Under the pieces are notes generated by a model. It was not told where the DNA came from. It was given only the letters and a program-made list of their open reading frames with translations, and did no database searches. Position numbers and translations under genes: made by a program. Below are positions 42,265-56,363 of a DNA stretch of 64,000 nt, piece by piece; position 1 is the stretch's first letter; each line of letters starts with the position of its first letter. The DNA lies in assembly GCA_041485885.1 (NCBI GenBank), contig JBGPKL010000011.1:1-64000 (forward strand), given 5' to 3'. This stretch comes from JACQFZ01 sp041485885. Lineage in GTDB: Bacteria; Pseudomonadota; Gammaproteobacteria; Acidiferrobacterales; Sulfurifustaceae.

Positions 42265-43443
42265 ATGCCGTCTGCACTGCTGGCCTTGGAAGATGGCTCT
42301 CTGTTCTACGGGGAGTCGATCGGCATTCCGGGCCAGGCCGTCGGGGAGGTGGTGTTCAATACCGCCATGACGGGGTATCAGGAAATCCTCACCGACCCTT
42401 CCTACTATAAGCAGATCGTTACTTTCACTTACCCACACATCGGCAATACCGGCGTTAACTCGCAAGACATGGAGTCCTCCCGCGTCTACGTGGAAGGGTT
42501 GATCATTCGCGACCTGCCGCCGCGCGCGAGCAACTTTCGTTCGACGGAAACACTCGCGGCTTTCATGCAACGCCACCGTTTGGTGGGACTCGCCGACATC
42601 GACACGCGGCGTCTCACGCGTCTGTTGCGCGACAAGGGCGCGCAGAACGGCTGTCTGCTCGCGGCGGAGCCGGGTGCGAAACCGGATAAGAAGGCCGCGC
42701 TCGCGGCCGCGCGTGCGTTTCCGGGGCTCAAGGGCATGGATCTCGCGAAGGTCGTCAGCACGCGCGAGCCGTATAGCTGGGAGGAAGGCGGTTGGACGTT
42801 GGGTAGCGGCTTCGCGGCGCGCAGCGGCGGGCGGTTTCACGTGATCGCGTTCGATTATGGCGTAAAACGAAACATACTGCGGATGCTCGCGGATCGCGGC
42901 TGTCGTCTTACCGTCGTGCCGGCAACCATGACGGCGCCGCAAGCGCTGCAACTGCGTCCCGACGGCGTGTTCTTATCGAACGGCCCCGGCGATCCGGAGC
43001 CGTGCGATTATGCGATCGAGGCGATCAAGCGTCTCATCGAAGCCGGTGTGCCGGTATTCGGCATTTGCCTCGGCCATCAGCTACTCGGGCTCGCGTCTGG
43101 GGCGCGCACGATAAAAATGAAATTCGGCCATCACGGCGCGAATCATCCGGTGCTCGAGATCGACACCGGTCGCGTCATGATCAGCAGCCAGAACCACGGG
43201 TTCGCGGTCGATGAAGCGAGCTTGCCGGTGAATCTGCGGGTGACGCATCGCTCCTTGTTCGACGGTTCGGTGCAGGGGCTGGAGCGTACCGATGTTCCGG
43301 CATTCTGTTTTCAGGGGCACCCCGAGGCGAGCCCCGGACCGCACGACATACTGCCGTTGTTCGATCGTTTCATTCAACTGATGGAAAAGTGTGCGGCGCG
43401 TTCCGCCGAGCTTCCCGCGGCGGTGGCCGAGAGCCGCGCCTAA
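42265..43443 (+). CDS. carA: Carbamoyl-phosphate synthase small subunit
   Basis: This 392-residue glutaminase subunit supplies ammonia to CarB for carbamoyl phosphate, feeding arginine and pyrimidine synthesis. The N-terminal CPSase_sm domain begins LALEDGSLFYGESIG. The C-terminal class I amidotransferase has the nucleophile in VFGICLGHQ and the His in FCFQGHPEASPG. It is separated from carB by 15 bp. Confidence 0.98.
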   Translation: MPSALLALEDGSLFYGESIGIPGQAVGEVVFNTAMTGYQEILTDPSYYKQIVTFTYPHIGNTGVNSQDMESSRVYVEGLIIRDLPPRASNFRSTETLAAFMQRHRLVGLADIDTRRLTRLLRDKGAQNGCLLAAEPGAKPDKKAALAAARAFPGLKGMDLAKVVSTREPYSWEEGGWTLGSGFAARSGGRFHVIAFDYGVKRNILRMLADRGCRLTVVPATMTAPQALQLRPDGVFLSNGPGDPEPCDYAIEAIKRLIEAGVPVFGICLGHQLLGLASGARTIKMKFGHHGANHPVLEIDTGRVMISSQNHGFAVDEASLPVNLRVTHRSLFDGSVQGLERTDVPAFCFQGHPEASPGPHDILPLFDRFIQLMEKCAARSAELPAAVAESRA

Positions 43444-43458
43444 CCCGATGGTCGCTTC

Positions 43459-46682
<3,224 letters not shown>

Positions 46683-46686
<4 letters not shown>

Positions 46687-47159
46687 GCAAGGTACCGATG
46701 ACGGTCGCCGGCGCCGAGCAGTTGCAGGCTGATCTCAGTCGTTTAAAAACCGCGGAGCGCCCGCGCATCATTCAGGCGATCGCCGAGGCGCGCGCGCATG
46801 GCGATCTCTCCGAGAACGCCGAATATCACGCCGCGAAGGAGCAGCAGGGTATGCTCGAAGCCCGCATTTCGGATCTGGAGCATCGCCTTGCGAACGCGCA
46901 GGTCATCGACCCCGCCAGCGTGAAGGCGAACGGTCGCGTGGTATTCGGCGCGACGATCGACTTGCACGAGGAGCACACCGGCCAGAAGGTGACTTATCAG
47001 ATCGTCGGCGATCACGAAGCCGACATCGCGCACGGAAAACTTTCCGTCAGCTCGCCGATCGCGCGCGCTTTGATCGGCAAGGAGCAGGGCGACGTCGTCG
47101 AGGTGCAGGTGCCGGACGGCGTGCGCCGATACGAGGTCCTTGGTATTCGATATGTTTGA
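46683..47159 (+). CDS. greA: Transcription elongation factor GreA
   Basis: This 158-residue cleavage factor rescues backtracked RNA polymerase. The N-terminal coiled coil contains the conserved acidic tip GDLSENAEYHAAKEQQ, and the C-terminal FKBP-like domain has DEADIAHGKLSVSSPIARALIGK-type sequence. It begins at the GTG at 46683 overlapping the carB stop, with AGGGAGA as ribosome-binding site. The carAB-greA order is typical of betaproteobacteria. Confidence 0.97.
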
Positions 47160-47165
47160 TTTTGG

Positions 47166-47256
47166 AACCGCAGATGAACGCAGATAAACGCAGATCAAAG
47201 ATTCGGTTTCGTTCTCTTTGCTCTTATCCGCGTTGATCCGCGTTCATCTGCGGTTT
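47166..47256. repeat. Dispersed intergenic repeat, copy 1
   Basis: The left arm (47166-47195) is built of iterated GAACGCAGAT-type units starting AACCGCAGATGAACGCAGAT. The right arm (47226-47256) is the imperfect reverse complement, ending ATCTGCGGTTT. A spacer of 30 bp separates them. The same element occurs again at 63471-63552 between nuoI and nuoJ. It fills the gap between greA and rlmE. It looks like a non-coding REP or MITE-like family spread between genes. Confidence 0.8.
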
Positions 47257-47273
47257 CATCGTCCTTTTCTGCC

Positions 47274-47891
47274 ATGCCCAGATCCAAGAGCAGCCACGCG
47301 TGGCTGCAACGCCAACGTCGCGATCCTTATGTGAAGCGCGCTCGTGCCGAAGGTGCACGCTCGCGGGCGCACTACAAGCTCGCCGAGATTGATGCGCGCG
47401 AGAAGCTGTTGCGGCCCGGGCTGACCGTCGTCGATCTTGGCGCCGCGCCGGGCGGCTGGTCCGAATACGCCGCCGCGCGCGTGACGTCGCGGGGGCGCGT
47501 CGTCGCCGTTGATCTGCTGCCGATGCAGCCTATTTCCGGCGTGCAATTCACTCAGGGCGACTTCGCCGATCTGCAGGTGCTAAACTTGTTGAAAACCCAG
47601 CTCGGTGGCCCGGCCGATCTTGTAATTTCCGATATGGCCCCCAATATCACGGGTATTGTCGCGACGGACCAAGCGCGCGCGCTTGAGCTCGAGGAACGCG
47701 CAATCGAATTCGCGGAAGCTACCCTCCGCCCGGGCGGCGCGCTCCTGCTAAAGGCGTTTCACGGGGCGGGTTTTGAAAGTCTTACGGCGCGTTTGCGGCG
47801 GCGCTTCCAGAAAGTGGCGACGCGCAAGCCCGGTGCGTCCCGCGGCGAGAGTCGAGAAGTCTTTCTGCTTGCCAAGGGCTTTATCGGCTGA
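47274..47891 (+). CDS. rlmE: 23S rRNA 2'-O-methyltransferase RlmE
   Basis: This 205-residue SAM enzyme (RrmJ/FtsJ) methylates U2552 of 23S rRNA. The SAM-binding motif is VVDLGAAPGGWSEYAA. The catalytic K-D-K residues are in KRARAEGARSRAHYKL, SDMAPNITGI and LLKAFHGAGF. It is followed by ftsH, the conserved rlmE-ftsH pair. Confidence 0.97.
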   Translation: MPRSKSSHAWLQRQRRDPYVKRARAEGARSRAHYKLAEIDAREKLLRPGLTVVDLGAAPGGWSEYAAARVTSRGRVVAVDLLPMQPISGVQFTQGDFADLQVLNLLKTQLGGPADLVISDMAPNITGIVATDQARALELEERAIEFAEATLRPGGALLLKAFHGAGFESLTARLRRRFQKVATRKPGASRGESREVFLLAKGFIG

Positions 47892-47995
47892 GCAACGTTG
47901 GCGCCGGAAACCATCGGTCCGGAGGTGCTGTAATTACCTTCGCGGCGTAGCACAATGGGAACGCGGTTCGAAACGATGATGACTAGAGGTCGGCC

Positions 47996-49918
<1,923 letters not shown>

Positions 49919-49930
49919 ATCAAAACAGTA

Positions 49931-49984
49931 AAGGCCGTTCTTTCCTATTCTCGATCCAATGGAAAGCGCGGCCTTCGCTTTTTC
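49931..49984 (+). terminator. Terminator-like hairpin after ftsH
   Basis: AAGGCCG (49931-49937) pairs with CGGCCTT (49969-49975). A nested TTTCC/GGAAA stem lies inside, and CGCTTTTT follows at 49976-49983. It starts 12 bp after the ftsH stop and ends before folP. The long loop makes it weaker than a compact terminator. Confidence 0.55.
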
Positions 49985-50002
49985 GCCATCAATGAACCTG
50001 CT

Positions 50003-50875
50003 ATGCCGCAGGCCGCGTTCCGTTCAACTCACCTCTCTTTGACTCCGCTCGATTGCGGCGGTCGCGCGCTCGACCTCTCGCGCGTCGCGGTGATGGGTAT
50101 ACTCAACGTTACTCCGGACTCGTTCTCCGACGGCGGCGAATTTTTGAGCCTCGCCGATGCGTTAGTGCATGGGCGTTCCATGGCCGAGCAGGGCGCTGCG
50201 ATCATCGACATCGGCGGCGAGTCGACGCGACCCGGTGCTCGCCCGGTGGACGCGCAAGAAGAAATCGATCGTGTCGTTCCCGTGATCGAGCGCCTCTCCC
50301 GGGAAGTCGCGGTCCCCATCTCCGTCGACACGTCAAAGCCCGAGGTCATGCGGGCGGCGGTCGCCGCCGGCGCGGGCATGATTAACGATGTGCGCGCATT
50401 GCGCGTGCCAGGTGCGCTCGAAGCTGTCGTAGCACTAGAGCGACCGGTCGTGCTGATGCATATGCAAGGCGATCCTGAGGGTATGCAGCACGATCCGCGC
50501 TATGCCGACGTCGTACGCGACGTGCGCGATTTTCTCGCGGCACGCATCGCCGCGGCGGTTGCAGGCGGCGTTTCGCGCGCGCGGATCATCGTCGATCCGG
50601 GTTTCGGATTCGGCAAGATGCCCGAGCACAATCTTGAGCTGTTGCGTAGACTGAAGGAGCTCGCGATGCTCGGGCCGATTCTCGTTGGGTTATCGCGCAA
50701 ATCGATGATCCAAAAACTACTGGGTCTTCCCGTCGAGCGCGGGTTACAACCGAGTGTGGCGCTCGCGCTGATCGCGGTGCAAAATGGAGCGCGTATCGTG
50801 CGAGTGCACGATGTCGCCGCGACCGTCGAGGCTCTGCGCTTGCTTGAGGCGGTCTACCCGTCGGGCCGCGAATAG
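50003..50875 (+). CDS. folP: Dihydropteroate synthase
   Basis: This 290-residue TIM-barrel enzyme joins p-aminobenzoate to the pterin diphosphate in folate synthesis and is the sulfonamide target. Signatures are VMGILNVTPDSFSDGG near the N-terminus and IIDIGGESTRPGA. Late motifs are DPGFGFGKMPEHNLELL and GLSRKSMI. ATG 50003 is the best start before the conserved region. It is followed by glmM after 62 bp. Confidence 0.96.
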   Translation: MPQAAFRSTHLSLTPLDCGGRALDLSRVAVMGILNVTPDSFSDGGEFLSLADALVHGRSMAEQGAAIIDIGGESTRPGARPVDAQEEIDRVVPVIERLSREVAVPISVDTSKPEVMRAAVAAGAGMINDVRALRVPGALEAVVALERPVVLMHMQGDPEGMQHDPRYADVVRDVRDFLAARIAAAVAGGVSRARIIVDPGFGFGKMPEHNLELLRRLKELAMLGPILVGLSRKSMIQKLLGLPVERGLQPSVALALIAVQNGARIVRVHDVAATVEALRLLEAVYPSGRE

Positions 50876-50937
50876 TATCGACGTGTCTGTGATTGCGCCC
50901 GGGCCCATGCGGACTCAAATATAGGGAACGCCGAACC

Positions 50938-52293
50938 ATGACTACGCGCAAGTACTTTGGAACTGACGGCGTGCGGGGACGGGTGGGCGAAGAGCCCATC
51001 ACTCCCGACGTGGTGTTGAAACTCGGTTGGGCGGCCGGACGCGTGCTGGGCAGCAAGAGCGGCGATCCCGGCAAGATTCTTATCGGCAAGGACACGCGTG
51101 TTTCCGGTTATCTGCTCGAGTCGGCGCTCGAATCCGGGCTTTCGGCCGCCGGCATCGACATCCGATTGCTCGGCCCGATGCCGACGCCCGCTATCGCTTA
51201 TCTCACGCGCACCGCGCGCGCGCGCGCCGGGATCGTGATCAGCGCCTCGCACAATCCGTATCAGGACAACGGCATTAAGTTTTTTTCCGCGGAGGGCACC
51301 AAGCTACCGGATGAGACCGAGCTTGAGATCGAGCGGACGATGGCGCAACCGCTGCGCATGGTGTCGTCGAACGCGCTCGGCAAAGCGAAGCGTTACGACG
51401 ACGCCGGCGGCCGTTATATCGAATTCTGCAAGAGCACGTTCCCGCACCGCGCGAGTCTCGAAGGTTTGCGTATCGTCGTCGATTGTGCGAACGGCGCCGC
51501 CTACCAGGTCGCGCCGCTCGTATTCAGCGAGCTCGGTGCCGACGTGACGGCGATCGCGAACGAGCCGGACGGATTCAACATCAACCGCGAATGCGGTTCG
51601 ACGGCTCCCGACGGATTGCGGCGCGCGGTGCGTGAGAAGGGCGCGCACCTCGGCATCGCGCTCGATGGGGACGGCGATCGTGTCGTCATGGTCGACGCCG
51701 GCGGCGCTGTCCTCGATGGGGATCAATTGTTATACATCATCGTCGTGGATCGATTGGCCAACGGTGCCCTGCGCGGCGGCATGGTCGGCACGCTCATGAG
51801 CAACCTTGGGCTCGAGCTCGCGTGCCGGCAACGCAGCATCCCGTTCGTGCGCGCGGCGGTCGGCGACCGCCACGTCATGAGCGCGCTGATCGAGCAGGGA
51901 TGGGACTTGGGCGGTGAAACCTCGGGGCATATTATTTGTCTCGACAAGCTCACGACCGGCGACGGCATCATCGCAGCGCTGCAGGTGCTCTCGGCCATGG
52001 TCCGCACCGGGCGGCCGCTCGCGGAACTCAAAAGCGGCATGGAGCTTTACCCACAGTGCATGATCAACGTGCGCATGAATCGCCGCTTTGACGTGAAGTC
52101 ATCCAGCGCCGTACAGAATGCCGTGCGCGACGCGGAGCGAGAGCTGAACGGGCAGGGGCGCATCGTTTTGCGCGCATCGGGCACCGAGCCGGTAATACGC
52201 GTCATGGTCGAGGGCGCCGACAACGGTCAGGTCGAGCGACTGTCCCAGCAACTCGCCGACGTCGTGCGCCGGGCTGCGGACGCCGCGGCGTAG
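50938..52293 (+). CDS. glmM: Phosphoglucosamine mutase
   Basis: This 451-residue enzyme converts glucosamine-6-phosphate to glucosamine-1-phosphate for UDP-GlcNAc. It begins RKYFGTDGVRGRVG. The phosphoserine loop is VISASHNPYQDNGIKFF, the metal loop is ALDGDGDRVV and the sugar loop is GGETSGHIICLDK. ATG 50938 is chosen over an upstream in-frame ATG that adds 15 non-conserved residues. Confidence 0.97.
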   Translation: MTTRKYFGTDGVRGRVGEEPITPDVVLKLGWAAGRVLGSKSGDPGKILIGKDTRVSGYLLESALESGLSAAGIDIRLLGPMPTPAIAYLTRTARARAGIVISASHNPYQDNGIKFFSAEGTKLPDETELEIERTMAQPLRMVSSNALGKAKRYDDAGGRYIEFCKSTFPHRASLEGLRIVVDCANGAAYQVAPLVFSELGADVTAIANEPDGFNINRECGSTAPDGLRRAVREKGAHLGIALDGDGDRVVMVDAGGAVLDGDQLLYIIVVDRLANGALRGGMVGTLMSNLGLELACRQRSIPFVRAAVGDRHVMSALIEQGWDLGGETSGHIICLDKLTTGDGIIAALQVLSAMVRTGRPLAELKSGMELYPQCMINVRMNRRFDVKSSSAVQNAVRDAERELNGQGRIVLRASGTEPVIRVMVEGADNGQVERLSQQLADVVRRAADAAA

Positions 52294-52377
52294 AGGCTCG
52301 CCTGCCGCGCCGCAAATTGCTTTCCCTCGATCGGATCGGTAACATCGCGCGTTTTTCGAGTCTCGGGTTCGATGCTC

Positions 52378-53175
52378 ATGCGCCGACCACTCGTTGCAGG
52401 CAACTGGAAGATGAACGGCACGCGCGCCCAGGCGGTGACGCTCATCGATGGTATCCTGCGTGGCGTCGCGGCACTCGGCGACACCGACATCGCGCTGTGT
52501 CCGCCCTTTCTCTTGATTCCGCTCGTGGCCGAGAGGCTCAAGGCGGCGGGCGCACGGATCGCTTGGGGCGGGCAGAATCTCGATGCGCATGCAAGCGGCG
52601 CGTACACGGGCGAGATTTCGGGCGCGATGTTGCGCGACGTTGAATGCGCCTATGTTATCGTCGGTCATTCGGAGCGTCGGACCGTGTTCGGGGAAACCGA
52701 CGCCGTCGTCGCGGAAAAATTCGTAGCGGCGCAGGCCGCCGGTCTGACGCCGATCATGTGCGTCGGCGAGACGCTCGCCGAGCGTGAAGCGGACCGCATG
52801 GAGTCGGTGATCGATCGACAGCTGAGCGCCGTGCTCGATCGCAGCGGCGCGCCGAGCCTCGCGCGCGCGGCGATTGCTTACGAGCCGGTATGGGCCATCG
52901 GTACCGGCCGCACCGCGTCACCGTCGCAAGCGCAACAGATGCATCGTTTCATCCGTGCGAAGGTAGCCGCGGCGGATGCGCCGATCGCGGCCGCGCTGCG
53001 AATACTTTATGGCGGCAGTGTCAAAGGGACGAATGCACGCGAGCTCTTTGAGCAGGTGGACATCGACGGCGGATTGATCGGCGGCGCTTCGTTGCAGGCG
53101 GAAGAATTTCTCACGATCTGCCGCGCGGCGAGTGAGTCGAGAACCGCGAAAATGCGCGGCATGTCGCCGCCTTAG
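52378..53175 (+). CDS. tpiA: Triosephosphate isomerase
   Basis: This 265-residue TIM-barrel enzyme interconverts dihydroxyacetone phosphate and glyceraldehyde 3-phosphate. The N-terminus is RRPLVAGNWKMNGT with the active Lys. The catalytic His is in IVGHSERR and the Glu in AYEPVWAIGTG. The start is placed at the second of two nearby ATGs (52378). The first (52372) would add two residues. Confidence 0.97.
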   Translation: MRRPLVAGNWKMNGTRAQAVTLIDGILRGVAALGDTDIALCPPFLLIPLVAERLKAAGARIAWGGQNLDAHASGAYTGEISGAMLRDVECAYVIVGHSERRTVFGETDAVVAEKFVAAQAAGLTPIMCVGETLAEREADRMESVIDRQLSAVLDRSGAPSLARAAIAYEPVWAIGTGRTASPSQAQQMHRFIRAKVAAADAPIAAALRILYGGSVKGTNARELFEQVDIDGGLIGGASLQAEEFLTICRAASESRTAKMRGMSPP

Positions 53176-53242
53176 GCCGGGACGATTAAAGCGGGTCCGG
53201 TTCAATTATACGTGCGCTTGAAGTGGTGTGGAGCACCGGAAA

Positions 53243-53590
53243 ATGCGTGAGCTCATTGTCGTGATCGACATATTGGCGGCCATCGGATTGGTCGCGCTGG
53301 TGTTGCTACAACAAGGAAAGGGAGCTGATATGGGCGCCGCGTTCGGAAGCGGCGCTTCGCAAACTTTGTTCGGCAGTCGCGGCACAGCGAATTTCCTGAC
53401 GCGCACCACCGCGGTACTCGCGCTCGTCTTCTTCGGCGCGAATCTCGCGCTCTATTACCTTACGAACCATGTTCCGCCGCAACCGAGCAGCATTACCGAT
53501 CAGGCGCCGCTGTCAGCGCCAGCTGTTCCCGCGCCGCCCACGGCACCCACCGCGCCCGAAGCGCCGAAAGCGCCGGAGGTGCCGAAATAG
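53243..53590 (+). CDS. secG: Preprotein translocase subunit SecG
   Basis: This 115-residue membrane protein of the Sec translocon has two helices (about 2-22 and 52-72) flanking the conserved LLQQGKGADMGAAFGSGASQ loop. A Pro/Ala-rich tail covers the last 35 residues. The ATG at 53243 has GGAG 9 bp upstream. A GTG at 53228 is an alternative start. tpiA-secG-tRNA-Leu is a conserved order. Confidence 0.95.
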   Translation: MRELIVVIDILAAIGLVALVLLQQGKGADMGAAFGSGASQTLFGSRGTANFLTRTTAVLALVFFGANLALYYLTNHVPPQPSSITDQAPLSAPAVPAPPTAPTAPEAPKAPEVPK

Positions 53591-53638
53591 TTTTCCGCGC
53601 GATCGTCCTTTCGAGACGGATAGAACGCCGGGTTCCCC

Positions 53639-53723
53639 GCCGAAGTGGTGAAATTGGTAGACACGCTATCTTGAGGGGGTAGTGGCGCAAGCCGTGTGGG
53701 TTCGAGTCCCACCTTCGGCACCA
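53639..53723 (+). tRNA. tRNA-Leu, anticodon GAG
   Basis: The 85-nt gene folds as a class II tRNA. Acceptor stem GCCGAAG pairs with CTTCGGC. The anticodon stem CTATC/GGTAG encloses loop TTGAGGG with anticodon GAG. A long variable arm (GGCGCAAGCC) and T-arm GTGGG-TTCGAGT-CCCAC follow. ACCA is encoded. It reads CUC and CUU codons. Confidence 0.97.
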
Positions 53724-53784
53724 TATCGGGGCAGTCAGCGACATGTCTTATTTCAGGCCGTAAACCGCGGCGACCCCTTTCTGC

Positions 53785-53814
53785 TTGACAGCGACTCGAC
53801 TTACCGGTTTGTAT
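53785..53814 (+). promoter_or_regulatory. Candidate promoter of epsA
   Basis: A perfect TTGACA at 53785-53790 is followed after 18 bp by TTGTAT (53809-53814), a weak -10. The epsA ATG is 35 bp downstream with an AGGGGGG ribosome-binding site. The -10 assignment is uncertain. Confidence 0.4.
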
Positions 53815-53848
53815 TAGTCCGTCAGGACCAGGGGTAACGGAGGGGGGA

Positions 53849-54595
53849 ATGAATCAAGCGCTCCTCAAGTCGGCCAGCGCCGTGCAAACGGTCGATGATT
53901 TCAAGAAATGGACCAAAGATGAGTTGCGGCGGGTTCTGCCGCACGAGTGTCTCATCAGCGGCTGGGGGCACCGGCACGCTGGCGGGGTCGGTCTCGATGT
54001 GATGGTGCTCGTCGACTACCCCATGCAACACATCGACGCCATACGCAATAGCGCCGGCGCTATCGACACTCCGATTCTGCGCCGCTGGCTTGCTACCGAG
54101 AAGCCGATCGTGTTCGACGTCGAGAGCCCCTGGCCCGAAACTCCGCCGCAATACCTCGATAGCTTTCGCCGGCATGAGTTGCGCAACGTCTTGGCCCACG
54201 CTATGTGGGACATCGACTTGAGCTGCGGCACTTATCACAGCTTTTACCGCATGCCGAATACACCCGGCGAGCGTGAAAAGGAAATTCTGTGCGGCCTGCT
54301 GCCGCTCTTGCACGAGACGTTCTGTCGAGTGATTCAATCGATCAGCGCTTCCGACCGTTTCTCCGTTTGCCTTGAAGCGCTGAATCAACGAGAGCGGGAA
54401 ATCGTCCATTGGCTGGGTCTCGGCAAGACGAACGGCGAAATCGCCACCATCCGCAGTATCAGCGAGAGCACCGTCAAACATTACGTCACCGATATCTTCG
54501 ACAAGCTCGGCGTATCGAATCGCACACAGATTGTCCGCCGCCTGGCCGAACATCAGTCGCGGCAGGTGCCGGGATACGCGACCAAGGTGTTCTAG
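53849..54595 (+). CDS. epsA: LuxR-family regulator, EpsA type
   Basis: This 248-residue protein resembles EpsA regulators linked to exopolysaccharide/exosortase (PEP-CTERM) loci in betaproteobacteria. An N-terminal sensing-like domain of about 175 residues is followed by a LuxR/GerE helix-turn-helix: LNQREREIVHWLGLGKTNGEI and SESTVKHYVTDIFDKLGVSNR. There is no receiver Asp or clear autoinducer pocket signature. No polysaccharide genes lie in this window, so its targets are elsewhere. It separates tRNA-Leu from nuoA. The EpsA assignment is by resemblance only. Confidence 0.75.
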   Translation: MNQALLKSASAVQTVDDFKKWTKDELRRVLPHECLISGWGHRHAGGVGLDVMVLVDYPMQHIDAIRNSAGAIDTPILRRWLATEKPIVFDVESPWPETPPQYLDSFRRHELRNVLAHAMWDIDLSCGTYHSFYRMPNTPGEREKEILCGLLPLLHETFCRVIQSISASDRFSVCLEALNQREREIVHWLGLGKTNGEIATIRSISESTVKHYVTDIFDKLGVSNRTQIVRRLAEHQSRQVPGYATKVF

Positions 54596-54909
54596 ACGCC
54601 CGTGAGCGCTTCGCGCGGCGAGTTGCAACGCGGCACCAAAGTGCCGTTTACCCATTCATGTGTCGATGGCTAACTGTCTCACGTAACGACGTGGGGTTCG
54701 GGGCGCGAGAACCAGGGCAGTGACGCGGAGGGGAAAGCGGCGGTGCGAGCGGCACCGGCCGCGCACGGAGCAATGGCGGTCTCGCGCCCTCTTTTTTTTA
54801 CGCTGTAGCAGCTCGGTTTCCCTAGGTTTTGCCTTGATTTTGCAGCATCGGGTGCGTAAACTCGCGAGCGCCGTTCACGCTTTGGTTGACTGGTCGCGGG
54901 TGCGACTCC
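54596..54909. other. Intergenic region epsA-nuoA
   Basis: This stretch of 314 bp has no supported gene. Near the epsA end a compact hairpin CGGCAC-CAAA-GTGCCG (54631-54646) followed by TTT may terminate epsA. A second hairpin CGGTGC/GCACCG lies at 54741-54757, and a run of eight or more T at about 54791. A possible nuo promoter is TTGATT (54833-54838), 18 bp, TAAACT (54857-54862), about 48 bp before nuoA. Confidence 0.4.
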
Positions 54910-55266
54910 GTGCTGCAGAATTATCTCCCCATTCTCATATTCATGGCGGTGGCGCTCGCGCTCGGGATGGCGATGCTCGTCCTGGGCCGTTTCCTCGGTC
55001 CGCACCGGCCCGATCCGGCGAAGCTGTCCCCTTATGAGTGCGGCTTCGAGGCGTTCGAAGACTCGCGCATGAAGTTCGACGTGCGTTACTACCTCGTCGC
55101 TATTCTGTTCATCATTTTCGATCTCGAGATCGCCTTTCTGTTTCCCTGGGCGACTGCCCTTTCGGACATCGGCATTTTCGGTTTCGCCTCCATGATGTTG
55201 TTCCTCGCGATCTTGGTGGTCGGATTCATTTATGAATGGAAAAAGGGGGCGCTCGAATGGGAGTAG
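54910..55266 (+). CDS. nuoA: NADH-quinone oxidoreductase subunit A
   Basis: This 118-residue membrane subunit of complex I has three helices and the conserved loop LSPYECGFEAFEDSRMKFDVRYY, close to the quinone channel. The start is placed at GTG 54910 (MLQNYLPILIFMAV). A TTG at 54886 would add eight residues. It overlaps nuoB by 10 bp and is the first gene of the nuo operon. Confidence 0.95.
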   Translation: MLQNYLPILIFMAVALALGMAMLVLGRFLGPHRPDPAKLSPYECGFEAFEDSRMKFDVRYYLVAILFIIFDLEIAFLFPWATALSDIGIFGFASMMLFLAILVVGFIYEWKKGALEWE

Positions 55267-55736
55267 CGGAAAACGCGATCGAGCGCGGTTGGTTCACGAC
55301 AACGATGGACCAATTGATCAATGCCGCGCGCACCGGATCGCTCTGGCCCATGACGTTCGGTCTCGCATGCTGCGCCGTCGAGATGATGCATGCGGCCGCC
55401 GCGCGTTACGACATGGACCGTTTCGGGATCATATTCCGCCCGAGTCCGCGCCAAGCCGACGTCATGATCGTCGCCGGCACGCTCGTGAATAAAATGGCGC
55501 CGGCGCTGCGCAAGGTGTACGACCAGATGGCGGAGCCGCGCTGGGTTATCTCCATGGGTTCGTGCGCGAACGGAGGTGGGTACTACCACTATTCGTATTC
55601 GGTCGTACGCGGCTGCGATCGCATCGTGCCCGTCGACATTTATGTTCCGGGCTGTCCGCCGACGGCCGAGGCCTTGTTGTACGGTATCCTGCAACTGCAG
55701 AACAAGATCCGGCGTACCCACACGATTGCTCGTTGA
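55257..55736 (+). CDS. nuoB: NADH-quinone oxidoreductase subunit B
   Basis: This 159-residue subunit binds the terminal [4Fe-4S] cluster N2. The ligands appear in GLACCAVEMM (adjacent Cys pair), GSCANGGGYY and VPGCPPTAEAL. The ATG at 55257 is preceded by AGGGGG and overlaps nuoA. Two earlier in-frame or near ATGs lie within nuoA and are not conserved. Confidence 0.97.
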   Translation: MGVAENAIERGWFTTTMDQLINAARTGSLWPMTFGLACCAVEMMHAAAARYDMDRFGIIFRPSPRQADVMIVAGTLVNKMAPALRKVYDQMAEPRWVISMGSCANGGGYYHYSYSVVRGCDRIVPVDIYVPGCPPTAEALLYGILQLQNKIRRTHTIAR

Positions 55737-55757
55737 GGTAGCCGGACGCTTAGCCCG

Positions 55758-56363
55758 ATGACGGACGCACTGCAGGCGATCGCCGCACACGCTACGGAAA
55801 AACTGGGCGATTCTCTGACCGGCGTCGTCTTAGCCCGCGGCGAGTTGACGTTCGAAGCGCGGCGCGCGGACATCCTTAAAGTATGCCGTGTACTCCGCGA
55901 CGATCCGGTGTTCGCGTTCGAGCAACTCGTGGATGTGTGCGGTGTCGATTACGCGGAGTACCGGTTGGAATCGCGCGAAGGGTTGCGCCCGGGGCCGCGC
56001 TTCGCCGTCGTCTATCATTTGCTGTCGCTCAAGCACAACCGGCGATTGCGCATACGTGCGTTCTTGGACGACGAGCTGCCACTCATCGCCTCGGTGTACG
56101 AAATTTGGAATTCGGCGAATTGGTTCGAGCGCGAAGCATTCGATCTTTTCGGTATCGTGTTCGAAGGTCACCCCGATCTGCGCCGCCTGCTGACAGACTA
56201 CGGGTTCATCGGACATCCCTTCCGCAAGGATTTTCCGCTGATCGGACAAGTGGAAATGCGTTACGACGAAACTAAGCGCCGCGTGATTTATCAGCCGGTG
56301 ACGATCGAGCCGCGCATCCTGGTGCCGCGCGTGATTCGCGACGAGGGCTTCGCGCGTGGCTGA
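55758..56363 (+). CDS. nuoC: NADH-quinone oxidoreductase subunit C
   Basis: This 201-residue peripheral-arm subunit (30-kDa family) has the signature NWFEREAFDLFGIVFEGHPDLRRLLTDYGF. It is a separate protein here, not fused to NuoD as in E. coli. It overlaps the nuoD GTG by 8 bp. Confidence 0.97.
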   Translation: MTDALQAIAAHATEKLGDSLTGVVLARGELTFEARRADILKVCRVLRDDPVFAFEQLVDVCGVDYAEYRLESREGLRPGPRFAVVYHLLSLKHNRRLRIRAFLDDELPLIASVYEIWNSANWFEREAFDLFGIVFEGHPDLRRLLTDYGFIGHPFRKDFPLIGQVEMRYDETKRRVIYQPVTIEPRILVPRVIRDEGFARG

